This document shows, in pieces, positions 1 through 8,338 of a stretch of DNA of 16,850 nt. Where the stretch lies: NCBI GenBank assembly GCA_002304945.1, contig DBPQ01000044.1, positions 1 to 16,850 on the forward strand, in the 5' to 3' direction. The notes under the pieces are model-generated. The model made no database searches and was not told the origin of the DNA. It worked only from the letters and a program-made list of their open reading frames with translations. How positions within the stretch are numbered: the stretch's first letter is position 1; the number at the start of each line of letters is the position of its first letter. Source of the stretch: Actinomycetales bacterium UBA1416. GTDB taxonomy: Bacteria; Actinomycetota; Actinomycetes; Actinomycetales; Actinomycetaceae. The position numbers were made by a program, and so were the translations under genes.

Positions 1-728
1 TGGTGGCGGGCGGCGCCGCTGCCGCCGTCGGCCACCGCGGTGTGGGCCTCGTCCACGATCACCAGCTCGGGCGCTTGGTTGAGAAACTCGAAGCGGCGGT
101 GGGCGGACTTGATGAAGTCGGTGGAGACCACCGTGTAGGGGTGCCGCTCGAACAGCGACTCGTCCATCATGAGGCCGCGCTCCAGGCTGCGGACGGTGGA
201 GGTGAGGACGAGTTCGGCGTCGATGGCGAACTTCTCGCGGAGTTCGCGCTGCCACTGCTCGGCCAGCGCGGGGCTGCAGAGGACGGTGAGCCGCTGGACG
301 GTGCCCTGGGCGAGGAGTTCCGCGGCGATCAGGCCGGCCTCGACGGTCTTGCCGATGCCGACATCGTCCGCGATGAGGAGACGGGTGACGTCCTGGCGGA
401 GGGCCAGCATGAGGGGGACGTACTGGTAGGCGCGGGGCTCGACGGCGAGGCCCGCGACACTGCGGAACGGGCCGGCCGAGGAGCGGAAGCCGATCCGGAG
501 CGCGGTGCGGAGGAGGCCGGCGGAGGCGGCGTCGCCGAGGTCATCCGGGCTCGGGGCCGGGAAGGTGGCGGGGTGGACGGGTTCGAGTGCGGGGAAGACG
601 CCCGCGACGTCGTCGTGGCCGCCGCCGAGGGGGCGGAGGACGAGGAAGTCGGGCGCGGAGTCAGGGAGGACCACCCACTCGCGCCCCCGGGTGCGGACGA
701 GGCTGCCGGCGGCGTAGGTGGTTGGCAC
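1..728 (-). CDS. RapA/SNF2-like DEAH helicase, N-terminal part (runs off left edge)
   Basis: This is the N-terminal 242 residues of a superfamily 2 ATPase of the SNF2/RapA type, continuing beyond base 1. A GTG start at 728-726 is chosen because a GGGGGA Shine-Dalgarno lies just upstream and the protein then opens as MPTTYAAGSLVRTRGREW. Visible motifs are a Q-motif glutamine near residue 102, a Walker A of the form ADDVGIGKT (residues 120-128), a motif Ia region followed by AEQWQREL, and a DEAH box in VIVDEAHTA (residues 226-229). The ADDVGIGKT and IKSAHRR segments resemble RapA-like helicases found in restriction and phage-defence loci rather than chromatin-type SNF2 proteins. Such enzymes translocate on double-stranded DNA using ATP. 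It lies downstream on the same strand of the YefM-YoeB pair and of the large DUF1998 helicase, which suggests a shared defence role. The family is sure; the system it belongs to is inferred. Confidence 0.88.
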   Translation of the reverse strand, partial: MPTTYAAGSLVRTRGREWVVLPDSAPDFLVLRPLGGGHDDVAGVFPALEPVHPATFPAPSPDDLGDAASAGLLRTALRIGFRSSAGPFRSVAGLAVEPRAYQYVPLMLALRQDVTRLLIADDVGIGKTVEAGLIAAELLAQGTVQRLTVLCSPALAEQWQRELREKFAIDAELVLTSTVRSLERGLMMDESLFERHPYTVVSTDFIKSAHRRFEFLNQAPELVIVDEAHTAVADGGSGAARH

Positions 729-818
729 TTCGAATCCCCCTGGGCGACGGCGTCGGTGACGTTCTCCTGCCAGCCTACGTCGAGACGGCGAGGGATTCGG
801 GGCAGCGCGCGGCGGCGG

Positions 819-1079
819 CTACTTCGTGTAGTGGTACCTGCACTGCAGGATCACGAGATCCTCGCCCCGCACCAGGTACACGAGCCTGCGCTCCTCCGTG
901 ATGCGACGGGAATACCCATCCGGGATGCCGTACTTCAGGCGCTCGGGCTTGCCGATGCCTTCGAAGGGATCGCGCAGGCAGTCATCGATCAGCCGATTGA
1001 TCCTCTTCACGATGGTCCGATCGAGGGACTGCCACGTGACGTAGTCCTCCCACGCCTGTGGCGCGAACACGAGTCTCAC
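819..1079 (-). CDS. yoeB: Txe/YoeB family mRNA-interferase toxin
   Basis: This 86-residue protein aligns with Escherichia coli YoeB over its whole length without gaps. It keeps the family hallmarks: WxxYxxWQ near residues 10-17, PFEGIGKPE (E46), SRRITEERRLVY (R59 and R65) and a C-terminal RYHY with H83 and Y84 at the YoeB catalytic positions. YoeB toxins bind the ribosome and cleave mRNA in the A site, stopping translation when the antitoxin is lost. The start codon overlaps the antitoxin stop by four bases (ATGA, 1076-1079), so the two are translationally coupled as one minus-strand operon. The stop is followed by a gap of about 90 bases before the RapA-like helicase. All catalytic residues are present, so the toxin appears functional. 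Confidence 0.95.
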   Translation of the reverse strand: MRLVFAPQAWEDYVTWQSLDRTIVKRINRLIDDCLRDPFEGIGKPERLKYGIPDGYSRRITEERRLVYLVRGEDLVILQCRYHYTK

Positions 1080-1324
1080 GAGCGGTCGAGTTCTCGCTCG
1101 GTGCCCTCCCCCGCCTCAACTGCCTCGAGCGCGTCCAGCAACCGCCGCGCGTTAGCGGGCGACCGGAACAGATAGGCCGTCTCCTGCCATGCGGCATAGT
1201 CATCGGCGGACATGAGCACCGCGTTCCCGCGCTTGGAGGTGATCTCCACGGGGGCGCGATCGTCATTGACGCGCTCGATGAGCGGGAACAGCAGCTTGCG
1301 GGCCTCGCTCGCGGTGATGGACAT
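1076..1324 (-). CDS. yefM: Phd/YefM family antitoxin
   Basis: This 82-residue antitoxin has the N-terminal Phd/YefM DNA-binding fold (MSITASEARK followed by RAPVEITSKRGNAVLMS) and an acidic C-terminal tail (LLDALEAVEAGEGTERELD) expected to wrap and neutralise YoeB. The ATG at 1324 has a clear AGGAGG six bases upstream (minus strand, 1330-1335). It is first in the operon and overlaps the toxin gene by ATGA. In this family the antitoxin represses its own promoter, alone weakly and tightly with toxin; a perfect inverted repeat at 1339-1358, directly upstream, is the probable operator. The protein has the usual length and no defect is visible. Confidence 0.95.
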   Translation of the reverse strand: MSITASEARKLLFPLIERVNDDRAPVEITSKRGNAVLMSADDYAAWQETAYLFRSPANARRLLDALEAVEAGEGTERELDRS

Positions 1325-1338
1325 GAGTTCCTCCTGAC

Positions 1339-1358
1339 TGGTACGAGATACCGTACCA
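1339..1358 (-). promoter_or_regulatory. Probable YefM-YoeB operator palindrome
   Basis: A perfect inverted repeat with 7-base arms TGGTACG and CGTACCA, separated by 6 bases, lies 15 bases upstream of the antitoxin ATG and just outside its AGGAGG ribosome-binding site. A TACGGT sequence inside it could serve as a -10 box on the minus strand, so binding would block transcription. YefM operators in other bacteria are also palindromes with a GTAC core, which this has. Seen: the repeat and its position. Inferred: binding by YefM. Confidence 0.65.
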
Positions 1359-1514
1359 CTCTCCGCAATCTCGCAGCACCCTCACCTGCACCGGCCCGGA
1401 TTCCTCGAGATCCACCGTCACCAGTCTGGCCGGTCAGAGCGCCCCCCCCGGACACCGACAGGCGAAGTCCACAGGCCACGAGGACGGGGCCGGGGTTCGT
1501 GTCAGACCCCCTCC

Positions 1515-1527
1515 TTACACTGGAGGC
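1515..1527 (+). promoter_or_regulatory. Possible -10 box for leaderless or near-leaderless start of the HNH gene
   Basis: TACACT (1516-1521) ends six bases before the ATG at 1528, which is the spacing expected if transcription began at the A of that ATG. The GGAGG at 1522-1526 sits only one base from the ATG, too close to act as a normal Shine-Dalgarno for it. No convincing -35 box is seen, and a later GTG at 1555 with AGGGGG upstream is an alternative start. Confidence 0.35.
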
Positions 1528-2970
1528 ATGGTCGATGGCAGGGGGAAACCGCAGGTGGCGGGGGTGACGGCGCCCGCCGAGCCGGACACAGGCACGGCAG
1601 CGGCGCCCGCCGAGATCGTCACCTTCACCCAGTGGCTGGCGGCTCTGCCGGCCGCAGTGGCGGAGGCGGAGAACGTGGACCGGATCCGTGCCCTGGAGGA
1701 GTTGAAGGCGGTCTGCGCAGCGGCGCAGGCGCGTGAGACAGCCACGTTCGATGTGGCCCGCCGTGATGCGGAGGCTGGGCGGGGGGTGCCGGCAGGCCAG
1801 CGCGGACGAGGGGTTGCCTCCGAGGTGGCACTGGCCCGGCGAGTTTCGCCCGCCCAGGGGTCCCGGCACCTGGGGTTGGCCCGAGCGCTCGTCTCCGAGT
1901 TGCCGCACACCATGGCCGCCCTGACGAAGGGTGAACTCACGGAGTGGCGGGCAACGATCGTCGCCAAGGAGACCGGCTGGTTGCCCGTGGAGGGCCGTCG
2001 CCATGTCGACGAGCAGCTTGCCCCGATGCTGACCCAGTTGGGGGACAGACGCCTCGCGGCCGAAGCGCGTCGTTTGGCTCAGGCGTGGGACCCAGCGGAG
2101 GCAGTCCGGCACCTCGCCCGGGCTGAGAAGGAACGGTGCGTCACCATCCGGCCAGCCCCGGACTCCATGGTCTACCTCACTGCCCTGCTACCCATGGTGC
2201 AGGGGATCGGAGCGTTCGCCGCGCTGGACCAGCACGCACGGACGATGATCGGCACCGGGCAGGCCGGCGAGAGGACCCGGGGACAGGTCATGGCCGACAC
2301 CTTGGTGGAACGCCTCACTGGACGATCCACCGCAACCGCAGTGCCGGTGGAGGTCCATCTCGTGATGACGGACACCGCCATGCTCGGCGGACACGGCGTT
2401 GGTGTCGAGTCCCCGGCGTGGGTGGTCGGCCACGGTCCGATCCCCGCCGCGGCGGCCCGGGCGTTGCTGGACCCGGGCCGGGACGGACCAGCCGGTGAAC
2501 CCCGGGTGTGGCTCCGCCGGTTGTACGCGCACCCGGAGACCGGGCAACTGGTCGCCATGGACTCCAAGCGGCGCCTGTTCGACGGCCTGCTCCGCCGCAT
2601 GGTGGTCCTGCGGGATGACACGTGCCGCAACCCGTGGTGTGACGCCCCGATCCGGCACATCGACCACGCCACCCCCCACGCCGCCGGCGGAGACACCAGC
2701 TATGACAACGCCTCCGGTCTGTGTGCGCGCTGCAACCAGGGCAAGGAGAACCCCGGCTGGCACCACCGGGCCTCTCCTGACCACCTCACCGTGACCACTC
2801 CCACCGGCCACGCCTACCAGCGCGCCACCCTCCCCATCGGACCGAGCCGACCACCGAGCCGACCACCGAGCCGTGGTCACTCGCGATCACGCCGGAGCAT
2901 GAGACCGCGCACCGTCCGTGCCCGACGACGGGCACGGCGCAGGACCGGGCCAACCAGGCAGGGGCGCTGA
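1528..2970 (+). CDS. DUF222 (13E12 repeat family) HNH endonuclease
   Basis: This 480-residue protein has the layout of the actinobacterial DUF222-HNH family. A helical DUF222 region covers roughly residues 30-330, and a C-terminal HNH nuclease module covers residues 354-411. The module has two cysteine pairs (CRNPWC and CARC), the RHIDH histidines near residues 375-379, and DNASGLCARCNQGKE, the metal-binding ββα core. The family includes the mycobacterial REP13E12 proteins, is usually multi-copy in a genome and is thought to be mobile; its target and role are not established. After the HNH core comes a basic Ser/Arg-rich tail with a short tandem repeat. The gene is the only plus-strand gene among minus-strand defence genes and converges on the large helicase. 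The ATG is chosen by length and a possible leaderless promoter; GTG 1555 is an alternative. Confidence 0.93.
   Translation: MVDGRGKPQVAGVTAPAEPDTGTAAAPAEIVTFTQWLAALPAAVAEAENVDRIRALEELKAVCAAAQARETATFDVARRDAEAGRGVPAGQRGRGVASEVALARRVSPAQGSRHLGLARALVSELPHTMAALTKGELTEWRATIVAKETGWLPVEGRRHVDEQLAPMLTQLGDRRLAAEARRLAQAWDPAEAVRHLARAEKERCVTIRPAPDSMVYLTALLPMVQGIGAFAALDQHARTMIGTGQAGERTRGQVMADTLVERLTGRSTATAVPVEVHLVMTDTAMLGGHGVGVESPAWVVGHGPIPAAAARALLDPGRDGPAGEPRVWLRRLYAHPETGQLVAMDSKRRLFDGLLRRMVVLRDDTCRNPWCDAPIRHIDHATPHAAGGDTSYDNASGLCARCNQGKENPGWHHRASPDHLTVTTPTGHAYQRATLPIGPSRPPSRPPSRGHSRSRRSMRPRTVRARRRARRRTGPTRQGR
2841..2873 (+). repeat. 12-bp tandem repeat in the 3' end of the HNH gene
   Basis: The unit ACCGAGCCGACC is repeated perfectly about 2.75 times. 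It encodes an RPPS-type low-complexity linker between the HNH core and the basic tail. A 12-base unit keeps the reading frame, so copy number can vary without breaking the gene. Confidence 0.85.
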
Positions 2971-2979
2971 CGGGTGACG

Positions 2980-2997
2980 CCCCGCAGCGTGGCGGGG
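2980..2997. terminator. Possible terminator hairpin between convergent genes
   Basis: CCCCGC and GCGGGG arms separated by six bases form a perfect stem ten bases past the HNH stop and 38 bases before the helicase stop on the other strand. No T tract follows on either strand, so it may only be a weak bidirectional terminator. Confidence 0.35.
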
Positions 2998-3034
2998 TAG
3001 CGCGGTCGGCAGCCCCCAGCACCCGTCCATCGTC

Positions 3035-6000
3035 TTAGCGCGCCTGACTCGCACCGAACGTCGACCTGTGCCGCGCCACGACCGCCGACCAGTCGTCGTC
3101 GTACCGCACCCGCACCACGTCCCACCCGATGTCCGCGAGCCGCTCCTCGGCCTCGGCGTCGCGCTCGGCCTGGCGGGCGCCGTCGTGCACCGGCCCGTCC
3201 ACGAACACGGCCACCGGGATGGACCCGGGCCGCTCGTACACGAAGTCCGGCCGTGCCCCCGCGTCCGCCACGTACACCTGCGCCCGGTCGGGCAACTGGA
3301 GCCCACGCTCGTCGAGCCACGCAACGAACCGGGACTCGAGGCCGGAGTCCGCGAGCCTGCCCAGCCCCTCCCGCTGGTCAGCGCGCGTGCGGCCCCCGGC
3401 ACCCGTCTGCGTCACCGATCCGGCGAGCGCAAGCAGGATGTCGCGCACCGCGTGCCGGTCGATCGACGCATGGTCGTGCTGGTTCCCGTAGGCGAGCAGG
3501 CACTCGTAGCACGCCTTCTCGCACCGCTCCCGCGCCCCCTCGGCGTGGTCGAGGTCCTCCCCCGTGTCCGGGTCGAAGTGCGCGATCCCAAGTGCGGCCC
3601 GTGCGATCCGAGCCACCGCATCCGGCTCCATCACCAGCCGCCGCAGGGCTCCCGCGCCACCTTCCGCCGACTCCGTCAGCAGCAGGCGCCCGCGCCCGTC
3701 CAGGTCCGGCAGCGCCTGGCTGTCCAGCTCCGAGTCCTCCAGCTGGAACTCCGCCTCCGCGCCCCGCTCCAGGGCGTACCGCAGGCTGATCGCCACGTCC
3801 TCCTCCACCCGCTCCGCCAGCCGCACCACGAGGAGGTTGCGCCGATCCTCCACGAACGGGATCACCCGGGCCTTCCGCTTCACGTCCTCGGCCGCCTCGA
3901 GGTCGGCCATGTCCACGGTCGTGTCCGGCGCCTGCTTGTCGGCGAGCCACCGTCCGTCCACCGTGTCCAGCCAGAACCCGCGCTCGTGCTTGTTCTTCCG
4001 GCGCTTCCGCCCCACGTTCGCGATGCGGATGGTGGCGGAATCGCCGTAGGTGAGGGAGATCAGGGGCTCCCCGGCGGGCGCGCCGTCCCCGCCGCTCGCC
4101 GACGCCATCGCCTCCACTCGGCCCGGCCGCTCACCGTGGTCGTGGAAGCGGTAGGAGACCTCCAGCTCGAACCCGGCGCGCCTGCGCTCCTCCTCGTCGG
4201 ACGAGATCCGCTCCCGCCGGCGGGTGAACACGGTGCGCAGCCCCAACAGGCCGTACGTCTTCCCGCCCAGTCGTTCGCCGCAGCTGTCGCAGACGTCGGT
4301 GCCGACTCCCACCTCGTGGTGGTACCCGCAGTGCCCGCAGCGCCACGCCTCCTCGGTGGCCACGCCGCCCACCCCGGTTGCGGTGCCGCTTCCGTGCGGG
4401 AGCTGGATCCGGTGGACCTCGTACCGCGCCCCCTCGTGGTAGATCAGCGCGCCCGGGCCGAACTCGTTGATCGCGAGGAACCGCGGCCGCTGGATGTAGT
4501 CGCCGTCGCGCTGCCCGCGGCGCGCCCGGCTCCCCGGCACGTATGCCGCCAGCGGCAGGCGTGGGAACGAGTACCCCGGGAGGAAGCCCTCGGAGGCGAG
4601 GTAGCGGTAGGAGTAGAAGTCGGACTGACCGATCTCCGAGTCCTCGTTGCGCAGCAGCACCAACTGGCTCTCCGCGTCCGCCCGCCGCCTCTTGGCCGCA
4701 TCCCGGTCCCGCGCGGACGCCCGCGGGTCCAGCACGATCCGCTGCTGCTGCTCGGACTCCTCCAGCGCCGTGAGGTACAGGGTCCGCCACCGCCCGAGCG
4801 CTGCGTCCAGCGCCTGGGGTGCTGCCTTCACCTGTTCGGCGACCCATTCGTCCGACCACCACGGCACGGCGTCGCCACCGGTGTCCCATGCCTCGCGGAG
4901 CTCGGTGAGCACGCGCTCGGCCCGCTCGGTCGCCCGACGGCGGGCGCCGCCGTCAGTCAGCCCCCGCCAGAGTTCGGGCAGGATCGGCAGCTGGGGGTCG
5001 GCGGTGTCGACGACGTCGGTCAGCTTCGCCCGCATCGACTGGTCCGTCTCGGCGAGCCAGATCGCGTTCACGTGGCTGCGGACGAGGTCCTCGTTGCCGA
5101 GGTCCAGGCGCGGCGGCGCCACGGAGCCGGCCACCATGTCCCGCGAGTGGCGGAACCAGTAGGAGTCGTGGGCGTTGCCGGTGGCGCAGTAGGTGACCAC
5201 GAGCGCGGGCTGGCCGGAGCGGCCGGCCCGGCCGGAGCGCTGCGCGTAGTTGGCCGGCGTGGGCGGGACGTTGCGTAGGCCCACGGCGTTCAGGCTGGCG
5301 ATGTCCACGCCGAGCTCCATGGTGGGCGAGCAGTACAGCAGCGGCAGCGTCCCCTTCCGGAAACGGTCCTCCCGCTCCTGGCGGACGTCCTGCGGCACCT
5401 GCGCCGTGTGTTCCCGTGCGGCGAGGCCGTTCAGGGTGCGGGCGAGGTCGCGGTACAGGTCCCGGAAGAAGGGGTTGACCCGGGCCACCTCCTCGCTGTG
5501 GAGGTTCTTGCGCAGCGGATCGTCCGCTCCGCGTGTGCCGTCACCGGGCAACCAGCGGATGGCGGAGGCCTTCACGCGGTAGCCCGGCAGCTTCCTGCCC
5601 GTCCTCGGATCATCCGCCTCGACGACGACGCTCAGCAGCCCCACCTGCTCGAGCGCGTCGAGGAGATCGGCGATCGCCTCGTGCGTGTCCTCCACAGAAC
5701 TCAGCCCGGGGAGGGTGCGGCGCAGGTAGCGCCCGAACGCCCCGCGGGGCGAGAGGTTGAGATCCCCGCGGTAGCCACCCGTGGAGCCGGTCCGGGCAAA
5801 CGCCGTGCCGACGACGGCCGGCCGTTCGCCGTCGGCCATCGCCCAGCCGGACTCGGGACGCAGGAGCTGGCGGGACTCGCGTTCCACCCGCTCGAAGCCC
5901 TCGGTGGTGAGGGTGGGGATGTCGATGGCGAGCGAGCGGCGGAGCTCATCGAGCAGGATGTGGGCGAGTTCCTGGCGCACCTCCGGCCGGGCTCCCGCGA

Positions 6001-8338
6001 GCGCCACGTTCCGGGGCCGGCCCTGCCGGTCCTGCTCCCAGATCTCCTGGTCCGCGGCGATGGCGGAGAGGTCCGCGTAGCGCACGGCGAGCAGGCCGGT
6101 CTGTTCGAGGTTAGGCAGCGTGACACGCCACCCGCGCTGCAGGTCCGTGTACAGCCGGTACTCCACGACGTTGCGGAGCGCCCGCTCCGCCTGCTCCCGT
6201 GCGGAGTACCGGGCCTCGGGGTTCTGGGCGAAGTCGGCCATGGTGAGCCCCAGCCGCTCGGTGACCTCCTGCGCCACCACCTCATGCGTGAGTCCACCCG
6301 GGTGTGCGGCCATCGCGGCATGGAGCGCGCCGCGGAGCTGGACAACCTGGACGAAGTCGTTGAAGTGTCCGGCCTGCAGGGACGCGTCCTGCCGGTTGTC
6401 CACGAAAGTGAGGAGCTTGCGGGCGTCGTCGCCGAGCTCCTCCGGCGGCAGGGCCTTCAGCGAGCGGACGATGCTCGCGGACACCACGGTAACCGCCGAG
6501 GACCGGCCCTCCTGGTCCAGGGTGGCCAGCTTGGCGAAGTCGCTCCCGCGCACCTGCTCGTACGAGACGCGGCACCGCAGGCAGAAGGCGAACGGCGTGG
6601 ACATGAACCACGCCTGCATCCCCTGCCCGTGGGGCAGCTCGGAACCGTCCGGGGCGAGCCAGACCTCCCGCGGGAGGTACTTCTGCTTGGTGGCCGTCAC
6701 CGCCCGGCTGCCGTCCTCCAGTTCCACCAGCCAGTGGTCCGGCAGGCGGTCATCGGTCACCGGGTCGGCCGGCCATGGCAGGTCGGAGGACACGTAGAGG
6801 TACCCGGTGACGGCGTCACCGCCCGACGCATCCCGGTCCTTGCGCGGCACGTACGTGGGAACCCCGCGCTTCTCGGTGCGTGCCACAACGAGGTACTCCT
6901 GGCCGCACTCGCGGCAGAAGCCGAGCGGCAGGAGTGCCTTCTCGGGCGCGCCGGGGACACGGAGCTGGTAGGTGTCCGTGAGGTGGCGGCCCTCCTCTGG
7001 TTCCACCGACACGTACACCGTGTCCCCCTTCGAGAGGAACTGGTGGAGACGGAAGGCGAACAGCGGCCGGCCGGTCTCGGGATCCCGGGCCTGGGAACCC
7101 TCGCCGAGGATCATACGGATGGCCTGTTCGCACCGCTCCGGCGTGAGGCCCGTGGCGGTGGCGAGGGTTGCCGCGGCGTGCGGCACCGTGATGGGCTTCC
7201 GCCGCACCAGCCGCCCGGTGCCGGGCTCCGTGTCCAGTCCGAAGGTGGTCTCGATCCACGCGGCGAAGGGGTCGGACGCCAGGTCGTCGTAACGACGCGG
7301 CGTGCCGGCGGTCCGGGAGAGCGCCCTCTCGACGGACTCCCCCAGCGCCCGTCCACGCACGCCCGACGACGGCGGCGCGGGCGGCGTCGTCGTCGCGCGC
7401 CGGAGGGTCTCGCCGATCACCCGGTCCGGCGTGACCTCGGAGCCGAAGAGGCGGGTGGCGACGTCGGCGACCACGCGCTGCTGGTCGGCGATCGAGCCAC
7501 CGGACGCCATGGTGGCGGAGGTGCCGATGGCCTGGAGGGACGGGGACTCGCAGACGTCGCGGAGGCGGCGGACGAGGAGTGCGACGTCGGCGCCCTGGCG
7601 GCCGCGGTAGGTGTGGAGTTCGTCGAGGACGAGGAAGCGGAGTCCCTTGGCGGCGCGGATGAGGTGGGCGCGTTCGTCCGGACGGGTCAGGACGAGTTCG
7701 AGCATCACGTAGTTGGTGAGCAGGATGTCGGGTGGGTCGGCGAGGATCGCGCGGCGTTCCTCCGGCGACTCCTGGCCGGTGTAGCGGGCAAAGGTGACCG
7801 GCTCACCGTTCTCGGGGTAGCCGAACTTCAGGAACTTCTCGAGTTCATGGCGCTGCGAATTGGCGAGGGCATTCATCGGGTAGACGATGATCGCCTTGAC
7901 TCCGGGTGTGCGGGCGCCGCGCGCCGCGGCGCGTTCGCAAAGCACGGAGTCCACGATCGGCACGATGTAGGCGAGGGACTTGCCGGAGCCTGTTCCGGTG
8001 GTGAGCACGTAGGAGTGGCCAGTGCGGGCCGCCTCGATGGCGTCGACCTGGTGGCGGTGGAGGGTGAGGGACCGCGTGCCGGGATCCTCGATGGCTTCCT
8101 TGACCCGGAAGATTCGCTCGTTCTCTGGGTGGAGGAGGCCGCGGCGGACCAGGTCCGGAATCGTTCCACCGGCTTCGAAACTGGGATTCAGCGAGAGCCA
8201 GGGATCTGGCCACTGGATGCCGGAGTTCAGCTGAGACTGGACGAATTCGGCGATGCGGGGGTCACGGGGGCTCACGAATCCCGTGGTGAAGGCCCGGTAA
8301 TCCTCGATCAGCTGGTTGTGCACCTGAAAGACGTCCAC
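3035..8338 (-). CDS. Large DEAD/DEAH helicase with DUF1998 and C-terminal PD-(D/E)XK-type nuclease domain (DruE/DrmA-DrmB-like)
   Basis: This protein of about 1767 residues joins several domains. The first helicase lobe has TTGTGSGKS (residues 113-121), DELH (239-242) and SAT (274-276). The second lobe has SPTMELGVDI (about 1003-1012) and QRSGRAGR (about 1032-1039). Paired cysteines occur at about 474 (CRECG), 584 (CLRC), 1332 (CGHCG) and 1351 (CDSC). The DUF1998 signature CEKACYECLLAYGNQHDH is at about 1604-1621. The last 90 residues look like a DUF559/VSR-like nuclease: PDFVY, then VAVFVDGPVHD, then GWDVVRVRYDD. Helicase plus DUF1998 recalls DISARM DrmA/DrmB and Druantia DruE, and the helicase core also recalls MrfA/YprA repair helicases. 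GTG 8338 is preferred because GGGGA precedes it and the protein then opens MDVFQVHNQLIEDYRAF; GTG 8383 would add 15 residues. A defence role is inferred. Confidence 0.9.
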   Translation of the reverse strand: MDVFQVHNQLIEDYRAFTTGFVSPRDPRIAEFVQSQLNSGIQWPDPWLSLNPSFEAGGTIPDLVRRGLLHPENERIFRVKEAIEDPGTRSLTLHRHQVDAIEAARTGHSYVLTTGTGSGKSLAYIVPIVDSVLCERAAARGARTPGVKAIIVYPMNALANSQRHELEKFLKFGYPENGEPVTFARYTGQESPEERRAILADPPDILLTNYVMLELVLTRPDERAHLIRAAKGLRFLVLDELHTYRGRQGADVALLVRRLRDVCESPSLQAIGTSATMASGGSIADQQRVVADVATRLFGSEVTPDRVIGETLRRATTTPPAPPSSGVRGRALGESVERALSRTAGTPRRYDDLASDPFAAWIETTFGLDTEPGTGRLVRRKPITVPHAAATLATATGLTPERCEQAIRMILGEGSQARDPETGRPLFAFRLHQFLSKGDTVYVSVEPEEGRHLTDTYQLRVPGAPEKALLPLGFCRECGQEYLVVARTEKRGVPTYVPRKDRDASGGDAVTGYLYVSSDLPWPADPVTDDRLPDHWLVELEDGSRAVTATKQKYLPREVWLAPDGSELPHGQGMQAWFMSTPFAFCLRCRVSYEQVRGSDFAKLATLDQEGRSSAVTVVSASIVRSLKALPPEELGDDARKLLTFVDNRQDASLQAGHFNDFVQVVQLRGALHAAMAAHPGGLTHEVVAQEVTERLGLTMADFAQNPEARYSAREQAERALRNVVEYRLYTDLQRGWRVTLPNLEQTGLLAVRYADLSAIAADQEIWEQDRQGRPRNVALAGARPEVRQELAHILLDELRRSLAIDIPTLTTEGFERVERESRQLLRPESGWAMADGERPAVVGTAFARTGSTGGYRGDLNLSPRGAFGRYLRRTLPGLSSVEDTHEAIADLLDALEQVGLLSVVVEADDPRTGRKLPGYRVKASAIRWLPGDGTRGADDPLRKNLHSEEVARVNPFFRDLYRDLARTLNGLAAREHTAQVPQDVRQEREDRFRKGTLPLLYCSPTMELGVDIASLNAVGLRNVPPTPANYAQRSGRAGRSGQPALVVTYCATGNAHDSYWFRHSRDMVAGSVAPPRLDLGNEDLVRSHVNAIWLAETDQSMRAKLTDVVDTADPQLPILPELWRGLTDGGARRRATERAERVLTELREAWDTGGDAVPWWSDEWVAEQVKAAPQALDAALGRWRTLYLTALEESEQQQRIVLDPRASARDRDAAKRRRADAESQLVLLRNEDSEIGQSDFYSYRYLASEGFLPGYSFPRLPLAAYVPGSRARRGQRDGDYIQRPRFLAINEFGPGALIYHEGARYEVHRIQLPHGSGTATGVGGVATEEAWRCGHCGYHHEVGVGTDVCDSCGERLGGKTYGLLGLRTVFTRRRERISSDEEERRRAGFELEVSYRFHDHGERPGRVEAMASASGGDGAPAGEPLISLTYGDSATIRIANVGRKRRKNKHERGFWLDTVDGRWLADKQAPDTTVDMADLEAAEDVKRKARVIPFVEDRRNLLVVRLAERVEEDVAISLRYALERGAEAEFQLEDSELDSQALPDLDGRGRLLLTESAEGGAGALRRLVMEPDAVARIARAALGIAHFDPDTGEDLDHAEGARERCEKACYECLLAYGNQHDHASIDRHAVRDILLALAGSVTQTGAGGRTRADQREGLGRLADSGLESRFVAWLDERGLQLPDRAQVYVADAGARPDFVYERPGSIPVAVFVDGPVHDGARQAERDAEAEERLADIGWDVVRVRYDDDWSAVVARHRSTFGASQAR

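Noticed and set aside
3..1175. 390-codon plus-strand open frame at the left edge
   Set aside because: It covers the RapA-like helicase and the toxin gene on the opposite strand, which have clear motifs; the product is low-complexity.
982..2112. 376-codon minus-strand open frame across the antitoxin and HNH genes
   Set aside because: It overlaps two genes with recognisable domains and has no domain or ribosome-binding site of its own.
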